NCBI RefSeq assembly: GCF_004769405.1 | Contig: NZ_RQES01000019.1 | Location: forward strand, 310,001 to 374,000 | Direction of reading: 5' to 3' | Length of the DNA stretch: 64,000 bases | From: Leptospira selangorensis | GTDB lineage: Bacteria; Spirochaetota; Leptospiria; Leptospirales; Leptospiraceae | Shown: piece after piece, positions 7,205-14,594 of the stretch | How the letters are laid out: every line of letters begins with the position of its first letter | How positions within the stretch are numbered: position 1 is the stretch's first letter | The notes under the pieces: model-generated | What the model was told of the DNA's origin: nothing | The model's database searches: none | What the model saw: only the letters and a program-made list of their open reading frames with translations | Translations under genes and position numbers: made by a program

Positions 7205-8626
7205 ATGAACACATCTGAGGACAAGAACTCTAAACTTTGGGGAGGAAGATTTAAAGAAAAAGCTTCTTCCATTATGGAAAGGATAGGAGAATCCATTTCT
7301 TTCGACCAAAAATTGTACAAAGAAGATCTAGAAGGAAGTAGGGCTCATGCCAAGATGCTTGCAAAGATGGGCATCTTAAACTCTACAGAATTAAAAGACA
7401 TACTAGATGGATTAAATCAGGTAGAAGAAGAAATAGAATCCGGAAATTTCAAATTCAGTTCCGAGTTGGAAGATATTCACATGCATGTGGAATCCAGACT
7501 CACGGAATTGAAAGGAGAAGTTGGAAAAAAATTACATACAGCCAGATCTAGAAATGACCAAGTCTCACAAGACACAAGGCTCTATGTAAGAAATCGGATC
7601 CAAGAAATTTTAGTTCGTTTAGATTCTCTAAGAGGCGCGCTTTACGAACAAGCCTCTAAAAATATAGATACGATCATTCCAGGTTATACTCATTTACAAG
7701 TTGCACAACCGATCAGAGCCTCTCACTTTTTATTAACCTATTTTTGGATGTTCACCCGTGATTTGGAATTTTTCGAATTCGCCAAGAAGACCGCAAACAT
7801 TCTAGTACTCGGCTCCGGTGCTATGGCTGGAGTGAATTACCAAAACGATAGGGAATTTTTGGCCTCTGAGTTAAAAGTAGATTCTATTTCTCCAAATAGC
7901 ATGGACGCTGTTTCGAATCGGGATCATTTACTTCAGTTTTTATTCGCCGCAGTACAGACAATGTCTCATGCGTCTCGTTTTTGCGAGGATATAGTTCTAT
8001 ATTCCTCCCAGGAATTCGGTCTTGTAAAACTGCCTGATTCTTTAACTACGGGATCTTCTATCATGCCCCAGAAAAAAAATCCGGATATCGCGGAACTGAT
8101 CCGTGGAAAATCTGCGAGGGTTGCGGGTAATTTAAATCATCTCATCGGGCTTTTAAAGGGATTGCCTCTTACTTATAATCGTGATTTACAAGAAGACAAG
8201 TTAGCCGTTTTTGATGCTGTGGAAACTGTTTTACTCAGCCTAGAAGGTTTAGAAGCAATGGTTTCCGAAATGCAATTCAGACCGGAAAGGGGAGAAAGAT
8301 CCCTGAAGGAAGGATTTGCTACGGCTACTGATTTGGCTGACTATCTAGTGGGAGAGAAAAAAGTCCCATTTAGAACTGCACATGAACTTGTAGGAAGACT
8401 TGTATCCGAATGTGTGGAAAGAAAAGAGAATTTATTCACAATCTCAGAAGAGGTTCGAAAAGGAATTTCTCCTTATTTTATTGGAGAAGAATATTCCAAG
8501 GCAGTAAGTCTGGAACTTTCTACTGACAAAAAATCTAGCTATGGCGGAACTTCTAGATCCAGACAGTTAGAACAATTGGAACTCGCGAAACAATCTATCA
8601 ACTCAATCCAAAGGAATACGAAATGA
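7205..8626 (+). CDS. argH: Argininosuccinate lyase
   Basis: ArgH cleaves argininosuccinate to arginine and fumarate, the last step of arginine synthesis. The 473 residues match the family length. Visible signatures are LWGGRFKEKAS at the N-terminus, HTARSRNDQVSQDTRLY, YTHLQVAQPI, and the fumarase/lyase signature GSSIMPQKKNPD (about 283-294) containing the catalytic serine loop. The start is the first ATG after the heme-binding gene; no strong Shine-Dalgarno is visible. Its stop overlaps the start of the cyclophilin gene by 4 bases (ATGA), so the two are translationally coupled. Confidence 0.95.
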   Translation: MNTSEDKNSKLWGGRFKEKASSIMERIGESISFDQKLYKEDLEGSRAHAKMLAKMGILNSTELKDILDGLNQVEEEIESGNFKFSSELEDIHMHVESRLTELKGEVGKKLHTARSRNDQVSQDTRLYVRNRIQEILVRLDSLRGALYEQASKNIDTIIPGYTHLQVAQPIRASHFLLTYFWMFTRDLEFFEFAKKTANILVLGSGAMAGVNYQNDREFLASELKVDSISPNSMDAVSNRDHLLQFLFAAVQTMSHASRFCEDIVLYSSQEFGLVKLPDSLTTGSSIMPQKKNPDIAELIRGKSARVAGNLNHLIGLLKGLPLTYNRDLQEDKLAVFDAVETVLLSLEGLEAMVSEMQFRPERGERSLKEGFATATDLADYLVGEKKVPFRTAHELVGRLVSECVERKENLFTISEEVRKGISPYFIGEEYSKAVSLELSTDKKSSYGGTSRSRQLEQLELAKQSINSIQRNTK

Positions 8627-9525
8627 ATTATCCGAATGTAAAATCGAATTCTAAGCCCGGAATTTTAGGTGCCTTAGCATGGTTTACGATTTTATTATTT
8701 TCTTTTGCCTGTAAGGCAAACCCATATGCGGAACAAAGATATGTTCCGGAAGCATATAGCCCTGTCGAGGTAGTCGTTAGAAAAGAGGAAAAACCTCGTG
8801 TGGCTCTTCCTGAAAAGCCTGCCATCTATGCTTTAATAGAAACTACCCAGGGAAATATGCTTTTTGAACTGTATGATAAGGATGCTTCCAAAACAGTTCA
8901 AAACTTTATCGACCTTGCACAAGGGGAGAAAGAATTCACTCTTAGAAATGGACAACCTCAGAAAAGACCGTTCTATGATGGATTAACTTTTCATAGAGTG
9001 ATCGAAGGTTTTATGATCCAAGGTGGATGTCCTTATGGAGATGGATCCGGAACTCCAGGATACAGATTTGCTGATGAGATCAATGCCGCAAGTTTGGGTT
9101 TAGACCAGGCTAAAATCGGGCAGTCACAATATTATACCGGTTACCTTTACAGATACATCGGTGGAGAACTTGGAATTCGCAGCCAAAGAGAAGCGGACGA
9201 AAGAAGAGAAGAGCTCGAAAGCAATTTAGAAAAGGCCAAAAATCTTTCCGTTATGGAAATCCTCTACAGACTAGGATATCGTTATAATAACGTAGTCAAA
9301 AGTAAGAAGGCGATCAAAGGCGCATTGGCAATGGCAAATGCAGGACCGAATACGAACGGTTCTCAGTTTTTCATCAACCAAGTAGACACTCCTCATTTGG
9401 ACGGATTACACACTGTTTTCGGACAGATCGTCCAAGGCGCTGATATAGTAGATAAGATCATCGCTTCCGGGAACGGCAAAACTACAATTCGCAAAGTGTC
9501 CATCTACGATAAGAGGGCAAAATAA
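8623..9525 (+). CDS. Lipoprotein cyclophilin-type peptidyl-prolyl isomerase with an insertion
   Basis: The 300-residue product carries a signal peptide ending in a spirochaetal lipobox (LLFSFAC, Cys30), so it should be a lipoprotein. The cyclophilin fold is clear: FHRVIEGFMIQGGCPYGDG, then GALAMANAGPNTNGSQFFI and LDGLHTVFGQIVQGADIVD. Between these halves is an unusual segment of about 70 residues, rich in charged residues (READERREELESNLEKAKN), that ordinary cyclophilins lack and that is likely a helical hairpin. Cis-trans proline isomerisation of envelope proteins is the likely role. It starts inside the argH stop and shares a TAATG junction with the next gene. Confidence 0.88.
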   Translation: MNYPNVKSNSKPGILGALAWFTILLFSFACKANPYAEQRYVPEAYSPVEVVVRKEEKPRVALPEKPAIYALIETTQGNMLFELYDKDASKTVQNFIDLAQGEKEFTLRNGQPQKRPFYDGLTFHRVIEGFMIQGGCPYGDGSGTPGYRFADEINAASLGLDQAKIGQSQYYTGYLYRYIGGELGIRSQREADERREELESNLEKAKNLSVMEILYRLGYRYNNVVKSKKAIKGALAMANAGPNTNGSQFFINQVDTPHLDGLHTVFGQIVQGADIVDKIIASGNGKTTIRKVSIYDKRAK

Positions 9526-10133
9526 TGAGCGCTTCCCTGGACCAAAATCCTATTTTTCTTTCGGTGGCCCGAGAGATACAGGGCTCTGGCTCCACGGGAA
9601 GAATATTAGAAAAACTTTCCGGATTGCAGGTGGACGACTCTCGAGGTGGAGAAATGTTCCCTGAGATCCGGAGCAAAAAAGACACTTCTTGGGATTTCCG
9701 CTCAGTAGTTTCTCTAGTCCGCCTCATCCAACAAAACAGGCAGTCCGTCAGCCATTCCTACGAAGAAGCAATGGCTCGGTACAGTAAGGTAAACAACCTA
9801 ACTGCAAAACGAAAAGCAAACGAAGAAGAAGTCAGACTCAAACAAACTCTTACCGACTATATCCTCAAAATAGAATCCAATTTCGAAAAGAATGATAGGG
9901 CGGATGAATCTATCTTAAAAGAGATCACAAGATTTTTTGATAGTCTGGAATCCGCAGAAAAACTCTCAGAAGCCAATATTGCTAGTCTGAACTTATCTCC
10001 CAAATCGGTGGCTCAAATAGACCCAATTCTGGAAAAATACGAGGAATGTTACCAGGAATACAGTAAACTCAAGCCTGTACTTGGCAGATTGATCCGGATT
10101 GCAGACTATATTATAGAAGACGCAGAAGCCTAA
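9525..10133 (+). CDS. Coiled-coil protein of unknown function (flagellar neighbourhood)
   Basis: The 202-residue protein has no signal peptide or membrane segment. From about residue 65 it is mostly helical and charged (NRQSVSHSYEEAMARYSKV, AKRKANEEEVRLKQTLTDYI), suggesting a cytoplasmic coiled-coil protein. It is joined to the cyclophilin gene by a TAATG overlap and lies two genes before fliM. Size, helicity and location would fit a flagellar export chaperone (FlgN/FliT type), but no diagnostic motif is present, so that is only a guess. Confidence 0.65.
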   Translation: MSASLDQNPIFLSVAREIQGSGSTGRILEKLSGLQVDDSRGGEMFPEIRSKKDTSWDFRSVVSLVRLIQQNRQSVSHSYEEAMARYSKVNNLTAKRKANEEEVRLKQTLTDYILKIESNFEKNDRADESILKEITRFFDSLESAEKLSEANIASLNLSPKSVAQIDPILEKYEECYQEYSKLKPVLGRLIRIADYIIEDAEA

Positions 10134-10247
10134 AAAGGCCCTGTTTCCTTCATAATTTTCCCGTATTTTTTAGTAGGTTTTGTCTCTTTTTGCCGAAATC
10201 TAAAAGAGGACCATAGATTTTGCGTCCACACGGACTGAAATTTTAGA

Positions 10248-11231
10248 ATGAAACAAATTCTGATCATACTAATTCTTCTGAATACATTCAGCTTGGGATC
10301 TTATCCAAACAGGAATGCAAGGGGAGAAGTTTCCGAAAATTATATCCAAGCCCAAGGCATCGTGGATATCAAACTTCCTAAAATGCAATTCCGAGAAAAG
10401 GAACCGATCTCCGCAGTACTTTCCGTTCGGAACACAGGGAACGAGGTCCTGCGAATTTTCCCTTATGGGAAAGATCTACGTTCTTTCCAAGTAATCGTAA
10501 GAGATGAAGACGGAAGAACCGTTACAAGAATAGAAGAAGAAAGAAAACAGGATCCGGTTTTACGAAGAAGGAGCAAAGTTGAGAACCTTGTAGGTGATGA
10601 GGTCAAAGAGATCATTCTTCATAAAGATGAGACATTCTCAAAAGAGATCCGAATTGATCATCTATACGAGTTGGAGCCTGGTAAAAAATATTTCGTAACC
10701 GCTTACTTCTATCCAAATATTTCGGAATATGGGGACCATTTTGTAAGATCGGAAAGCCATCCTTATTTTAGTGTAGAAGAGCGTAAAAAAGATTGGGTTC
10801 TTCCTGGAGTTCCTTACCAGGATCCTGCAACAGACGGACTCGAACCGGAAGAAGTGATCCATCTATTCTTAGGCGCTGAAAAAAAGAAAAACTGGAAGCT
10901 CCATTTTAAATGGATCCATTTCCCGGAATACATACAAGCATACGACAGATTTGCCAGAGATTGGCAACAGTCAGAAGAAGCCGAAAAGGATTTTGTTCTG
11001 GAAGAATTCAGAAATTATCTGGCGGAAAATAGATCAGGTATGTTACAATACTATAAGATCTTGGGAACGGAGAAGGTGAATTCAAATCTTTCCAAAGTAA
11101 GAGTCGCTGTGGAAAGAAGAGTGAATAAAGTCCCTGTCCGATACGAATACGAATTTACTTTAAGAAGAATGCCGGAAGAAAACGGAATGTTTTGGAAAGT
11201 GGCTAATCTATTAGCGAAGGTAAGAAAATGA
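10248..11231 (+). CDS. Secreted protein of unknown function, upstream of fliM
   Basis: The 327-residue product starts with a short signal peptide (MKQILIILILLNTFSLGS). Residues 35-175 look like an immunoglobulin-like beta domain (FREKEPISAVLSVRNTGNEV, FQVIVRDEDG), similar in style to BsuPI-type intracellular-protease-inhibitor-like folds. The C-terminal 120 residues (EEVIHLFLGAEKKKNWKLHF ... FWKVANLLAK) resemble NTF2-like domains of the DUF4878 kind. These fold guesses are by pattern only. The gene overlaps fliM by 4 bases (ATGA), so its expression is tied to the flagellar switch protein. The 114 bases upstream show no clear terminator or promoter. Confidence 0.7.
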   Translation: MKQILIILILLNTFSLGSYPNRNARGEVSENYIQAQGIVDIKLPKMQFREKEPISAVLSVRNTGNEVLRIFPYGKDLRSFQVIVRDEDGRTVTRIEEERKQDPVLRRRSKVENLVGDEVKEIILHKDETFSKEIRIDHLYELEPGKKYFVTAYFYPNISEYGDHFVRSESHPYFSVEERKKDWVLPGVPYQDPATDGLEPEEVIHLFLGAEKKKNWKLHFKWIHFPEYIQAYDRFARDWQQSEEAEKDFVLEEFRNYLAENRSGMLQYYKILGTEKVNSNLSKVRVAVERRVNKVPVRYEYEFTLRRMPEENGMFWKVANLLAKVRK

Positions 11232-12253
11232 CCGAAATTTTATCCCAAGACGAGATAGACGCATTATTAAACGCGATCTCCAGTGGAGAGGTAGCGGAAG
11301 ATGAGTATTCTTCCGTTGGGGAACAGAAGAAGGTCAAAATTTACGACTTCAAACGTCCCGACAAATTTTCCAAAGACCAGATCCGTACTCTTCAGATGAT
11401 GCACGAGACATTTGCTCGTTTGGCGACCACCGGACTTTCTGCTCAGCTCCGAGCTTTAGTTCACGTTCACGTAGCCGCAGTGGATCAGTTAACTTACGAA
11501 GAATTTATTCGTTCTATTCCGAACCCGACCACACTTGCTGTGATCAATATGGACCCGCTTAGGGGTTCCGCAATTTTAGAAATAGATCCTTCTATTTCAT
11601 TTACGATCATTGACCGTCTTTTCGGTGGTAAAGGAGAGACTGCAAAGATCTCCCGAGAACTTTCAGAGATAGAGATGAGCGTAATGGAAGGGATTATCGT
11701 TCGTATCTTAGGGAATATGAGAGAGGCGTGGTCCACAGTGATCGACCTTAGGCCTCGTCTGGGGAATATCGAAACAAACCCTCAGTTCGCTCAGGTTGTG
11801 CCTCCGAACGACATGGTGGTTTTGATCAACTTAGAGACCAAAATCGGCGAGGTAGAAGGTCTTACCAACCTTTGTATTCCGTATATCACAATCGAACCTA
11901 TCATTAATAAACTGTCCGCTCAGTACTGGTATTCCTCTATCCGTAAGGGTGAATTGGATGAGAACAGGGCGATCATCCAAGAACGTTTGGATCAGGTGCA
12001 AATCCCCGTGATTGCGGAAGTTGGTTCAGTAGATATATCTATTTTGGATTTTATGAACCTAACTGTAGGTGATGTTGTTAAATTAGAAAACACCACTACC
12101 AGATCCGATATGCTTGTGAAAGTAGGGGAACGTAAGAAGTTCAAATGTCTTCCAGGACGAGTTGGAAATAGGCTTGCTATCCAAATCGGAGATCGAGTAG
12201 AAGATATTCCGGATGAATTACTTGGTTCTACTAGATCGGAACAAGAATACTGA
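11228..12253 (+). CDS. fliM: Flagellar motor switch protein FliM
   Basis: FliM forms the middle of the C-ring and binds CheY-P to reverse rotation. The 341-residue protein has the N-terminal CheY-binding motif LSQDEIDALL (5-14), the CheC-like middle domain (ALVHVHVAAVDQLTYEEFIRS, GSAILEIDPSISFTIIDRLF, GG) and a C-terminal SpoA domain that binds FliN (VGSVDISILDFMNLTVGDVV ... KFKCLPGRVGNRLAIQI). Length is standard. It is translationally coupled to the secreted-protein gene before it and is followed by a strong intrinsic terminator. It is not part of a large fli operon here. Confidence 0.95.
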   Translation: MTEILSQDEIDALLNAISSGEVAEDEYSSVGEQKKVKIYDFKRPDKFSKDQIRTLQMMHETFARLATTGLSAQLRALVHVHVAAVDQLTYEEFIRSIPNPTTLAVINMDPLRGSAILEIDPSISFTIIDRLFGGKGETAKISRELSEIEMSVMEGIIVRILGNMREAWSTVIDLRPRLGNIETNPQFAQVVPPNDMVVLINLETKIGEVEGLTNLCIPYITIEPIINKLSAQYWYSSIRKGELDENRAIIQERLDQVQIPVIAEVGSVDISILDFMNLTVGDVVKLENTTTRSDMLVKVGERKKFKCLPGRVGNRLAIQIGDRVEDIPDELLGSTRSEQEY

Positions 12254-12312
12254 GGAAACAAGCTCTAACAAAAACTTTTGGTCCAGATCATGAGTTTTTC
12301 ACAAGGCACAAA

Positions 12313-12344
12313 AAAAGCGGGAAAAATTCCCGCTTTTGTTTTTT
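12313..12344. terminator. Bidirectional intrinsic terminator after fliM
   Basis: AAAAGCGGGAA (12313-12323), a three-base AAA loop and TTCCCGCTTTT (12327-12337) form a GC-rich stem flanked by A- and T-runs on either side. It lies between convergent fliM and the ferredoxin gene and should work in both directions. Confidence 0.9.
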
Positions 12345-12369
12345 ATAGAATATAGGAATCGGAAAACGA

Positions 12370-12588
12370 TTACTTTCTCCAGTGAATACATTCACCGGGA
12401 CATTCATCCATTTCTTTCTGAACTGTTTTCCAATCTTCCTCAGGGATCTGAGCTTGATTTACACTCTCTCCTCCGATATGAGTCTCGGAAGTATCGTTAT
12501 CGTCCATTTGAAAGTACTTAGGTAGATTGTCTGCACACTGGTTGCAAGAAGTACAGTTGTCCTTATCTACATAGGCTATTTTGCTCAT
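12370..12588 (-). CDS. Single-cluster 4Fe-4S ferredoxin
   Basis: The 72-residue protein has C12-x2-C15-x2-C18 followed by an acidic stretch and a distal CPGEC (C63 and C67), the pattern of small monocluster [4Fe-4S] ferredoxins of the Bacillus/Thermotoga type. The high content of Asp and Glu fits an electron carrier. A strong AAAGGAG Shine-Dalgarno precedes the ATG. It is monocistronic: a 255-base divergent region separates it from the FecR lipoprotein gene, and the terminator at 12313-12344 lies downstream. Its redox partner cannot be inferred from the neighbours. Confidence 0.9.
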   Translation of the reverse strand: MSKIAYVDKDNCTSCNQCADNLPKYFQMDDNDTSETHIGGESVNQAQIPEEDWKTVQKEMDECPGECIHWRK

Positions 12589-12631
12589 TCTGTCACTCCT
12601 TTGGAACTTAATAGTTCTTCGATTTGGCGGT

Positions 12632-12660
12632 CTAGGGCTACAATTTCTAGACTAGGGCTA
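12632..12660. repeat. Direct repeat CTAGGGCTA, 20-base period
   Basis: CTAGGGCTA occurs at 12632-12640 and again at 12652-12660, about two helical turns apart, 44 bases upstream of the ferredoxin start. It is a possible operator. The rest of the 255-base gap (12589-12843) contains no gene and no obvious consensus promoter. Confidence 0.4.
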
Positions 12661-12843
12661 TGGCGCAATACCTTTTCGTTTCAGATTCCGCCACTGATTG
12701 CCAGTCTCAATGGGTTTAAGGCCTTATATCAATTAGACAAGATACTTCCAGAATAATTCGAAGGCCCGGAGTAAAAATGTGGACGGAAATTTCTTTCATC
12801 GATATTCTTCTCAAACCTTATTCCAAGGGAGAATCAGAACTAA

Positions 12844-13773
12844 ATGAAACGGATTGCCATAACCTTCTTTCTGGCCCTCAGCATTGTATTTGTAGATTGT
12901 AAGAAAGCCAAAGAAGATCTCCAAGGTGGAGTGATCACATTCACCAAGGGAACAGTAAAAATTTTTGATAAGGCCGGAAAAGAGAAAGCGGTATCCATGG
13001 ATACATTCCTTTTACCGGAAGATAAGATAGAAACCGGAAAGGATTCTTATGCGGACCTTCAATTGACTGAGGGAGTTCTTGTTAGGATCAAAGAAAACAC
13101 AAGCCTAACTCTGAAGAAAATTTTTATCGATTCCGCAAATGGGGAAACCTTTGCAGATATGGGCCTAACCAAGGGAAAAATTTTCACCAAGGTTGCGGGT
13201 AAACTTACAAAAACTTCCAAGTTCACCGTTTCTACTCCTACAGTCGTAGCTTCCGTTAGAGGAACTGAGTTCATCGTAGAAGAATCGGGCAAAGGAACAA
13301 GCACTAGAGTTTCCGACGGATCAGTGGAAGTTGCTGACGCCGATAATCCGGAAAGCCAAGCTATTGCGGACGCAGGAGAAAACGTTAGTTCAAACGGCGA
13401 TACATTCAAAGAGCAACCTCTAACAGAGGACGAAGCACAAGAGTTAAAAGACGATTCTGCTACTATCCAATCCATTACGGAAGAACAAAGAGCTCGTATC
13501 CAAGAGATCCTAAAAGATTTCCAAGAGAATAAGGCTCGAATCCTCCAAGGTTTGGAAGAACAAAAACAAAGAAATAGAGAACTGATCGAAGGCGCAAAAG
13601 AAGAAAATCGTAAACTTCTAGAAGAAGCTAAGAGCGCTGGAAAAGAAGAAAAAGAAGCCATCCAAAAGGCAGGCAAAGAAGAGAAAGAAAAAGTAAAATC
13701 TTCTATGGATGATGCCAAGAAAGAATTGGAAAACCAGCGTAAGTCTTTAAAAGACCAAGCAGCTCCTAAATAA
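12844..13773 (+). CDS. FecR-domain lipoprotein with charged C-terminal coiled coil
   Basis: The 309-residue protein has a lipoprotein signal with lipobox IVFVDC (Cys19). Residues 28-165 form a FecR domain (GTVKIFDKAG, EDKIETGKDSYADLQL, VSTPTVVASVRGTEFIVE). The last 110 residues are a nearly continuous charged helix (EEQRARIQEILKDFQENK, EEKEAIQKAGKEEKEKVK) that should form a long coiled coil. FecR domains usually signal to ECF sigma factors, but no sigma or TonB gene adjoins, so this is one of the stand-alone FecR lipoproteins common in Leptospira. A GGGAGA Shine-Dalgarno precedes the ATG. A terminator follows at 13802. Confidence 0.85.
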   Translation: MKRIAITFFLALSIVFVDCKKAKEDLQGGVITFTKGTVKIFDKAGKEKAVSMDTFLLPEDKIETGKDSYADLQLTEGVLVRIKENTSLTLKKIFIDSANGETFADMGLTKGKIFTKVAGKLTKTSKFTVSTPTVVASVRGTEFIVEESGKGTSTRVSDGSVEVADADNPESQAIADAGENVSSNGDTFKEQPLTEDEAQELKDDSATIQSITEEQRARIQEILKDFQENKARILQGLEEQKQRNRELIEGAKEENRKLLEEAKSAGKEEKEAIQKAGKEEKEKVKSSMDDAKKELENQRKSLKDQAAPK

Positions 13774-13801
13774 TCGGAGCTTCCATTCTAAAAAACAAAG
13801 G

Positions 13802-13831
13802 GCCGTTTCCGTAAGGAAGCGGCTTTTTTTA
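13802..13831 (+). terminator. Intrinsic terminator of the FecR lipoprotein gene
   Basis: GCCGTTTCC (13802-13810), loop GTAA, GGAAGCGGC (13815-13823; one G-U pair), followed by an eight-base T-run. The T-run runs into the stop of the convergent SemiSWEET gene. Confidence 0.88.
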
Positions 13832-14095
13832 TTCTTCTTCTTTTGAACGAAGTTTGTACCAGAGAATTGTTGTAGTAAAAATTAGGGTGAAACCGTTTGC
13901 GAGAATGATCGGAAAATCATTCTTTAATATCCCGTAACAAAGCCAGAAAAACACTCCCACAGAAAGAACAAGATACATGTTTCTGGAAATATCCCTGGTC
14001 CTTTTTTCCAGGATCACTTTTATGAGCTGTGGAAGAAATGCTAGAGTAGTCAGAGTACAAGCGATAAACCCAAGCAAAGAGATCGGATCTATCAT
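13829..14095 (-). CDS. SemiSWEET sugar transporter (PQ-loop)
   Basis: The 88-residue protein is a single triple-helix bundle: LLGFIACTLTTLAF, the PQ motif LPQLIK at 21-26, then YLVLSVGVFFWLCYGIL and IILANGFTLIFTTTILW. SemiSWEETs work as homodimers moving mono- or disaccharides across the inner membrane; the structurally characterised Leptospira biflexa protein has this same length. Trp51 and Asn67 have the 16-residue spacing of its substrate-binding Trp and Asn. The start overlaps the stop of queF by 4 bases, so the pair is coupled. A sugar substrate cannot be assigned. Confidence 0.92.
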   Translation of the reverse strand: MIDPISLLGFIACTLTTLAFLPQLIKVILEKRTRDISRNMYLVLSVGVFFWLCYGILKNDFPIILANGFTLIFTTTILWYKLRSKEEE

Positions 14096-14505
14096 TTGCT
14101 TGAATACTCTCTTGAGACTACAGTTTTGATCCCACCTCTTAGGTTATAATCACCCTTTACCTTGATGTATTTAGGATCCACCGATTGGATCAGATCTTCT
14201 AGGATCCGATTCACCACATTCTCATGAAAGATCCCAAGATTTCGGTAGGCGAGAATATACTCTTTCAGTGATTTTAACTCTATACATTTCGCCTTTGGTA
14301 TATAGCTGATCTCTATCACTCCAAAATCAGGCAGCCCTGTCTTAGGACAAACCGCAGTGAATTCTGGAATGGTAAAATCGATTGTGTAATCCTTACCTTC
14401 GTACACATTGGCGAAAGATTCTATCTCGGGAAGTTTTAGACTGGGGATATGGTCCTGTCTTCCCTCATAAGCGGAAATTCCTATCGACTCTTGTTGATGG
14501 CTCAT
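14092..14505 (-). CDS. queF: NADPH-dependent 7-cyano-7-deazaguanine (preQ0) reductase
   Basis: QueF reduces preQ0 to preQ1 in queuosine synthesis. The 137-residue protein is the short (type I, YkvM-like) form. The nucleophile is Cys53 in TAVCPKTG and the acid is Asp60 in LPDFG; the QueF NADPH motif is ELKSLKEYILAY (76-87), followed by His94-Glu95 in GIFHENVVNRI. All key residues are present. It is the first gene of a two-gene minus-strand unit with the SemiSWEET gene. The 89-base divergent gap to guaA holds no obvious preQ1 riboswitch that I can recognise. Confidence 0.95.
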   Translation of the reverse strand: MSHQQESIGISAYEGRQDHIPSLKLPEIESFANVYEGKDYTIDFTIPEFTAVCPKTGLPDFGVIEISYIPKAKCIELKSLKEYILAYRNLGIFHENVVNRILEDLIQSVDPKYIKVKGDYNLRGGIKTVVSREYSSK

Positions 14506-14594
14506 GATTCCCTCTTTAAACCAGAGTTTTCCGGACTTTGTCTCTGGGAATCTTTTTACAACTCACATAAAGGAAACGTTAAGGATACCTTGGA

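Noticed and set aside
13059..13718. Long minus-strand open frame of 219 codons opposite the FecR lipoprotein gene
   Set aside because: Composition is Ser/Phe-rich, typical of the shadow of Lys/Glu-rich coding sequence; the sense gene has a signal peptide and a domain.
14506..14594. preQ1 riboswitch near queF
   Set aside because: No recognisable aptamer pattern in the 89-base gap; queF is the leftward gene and the gap is mostly unremarkable.
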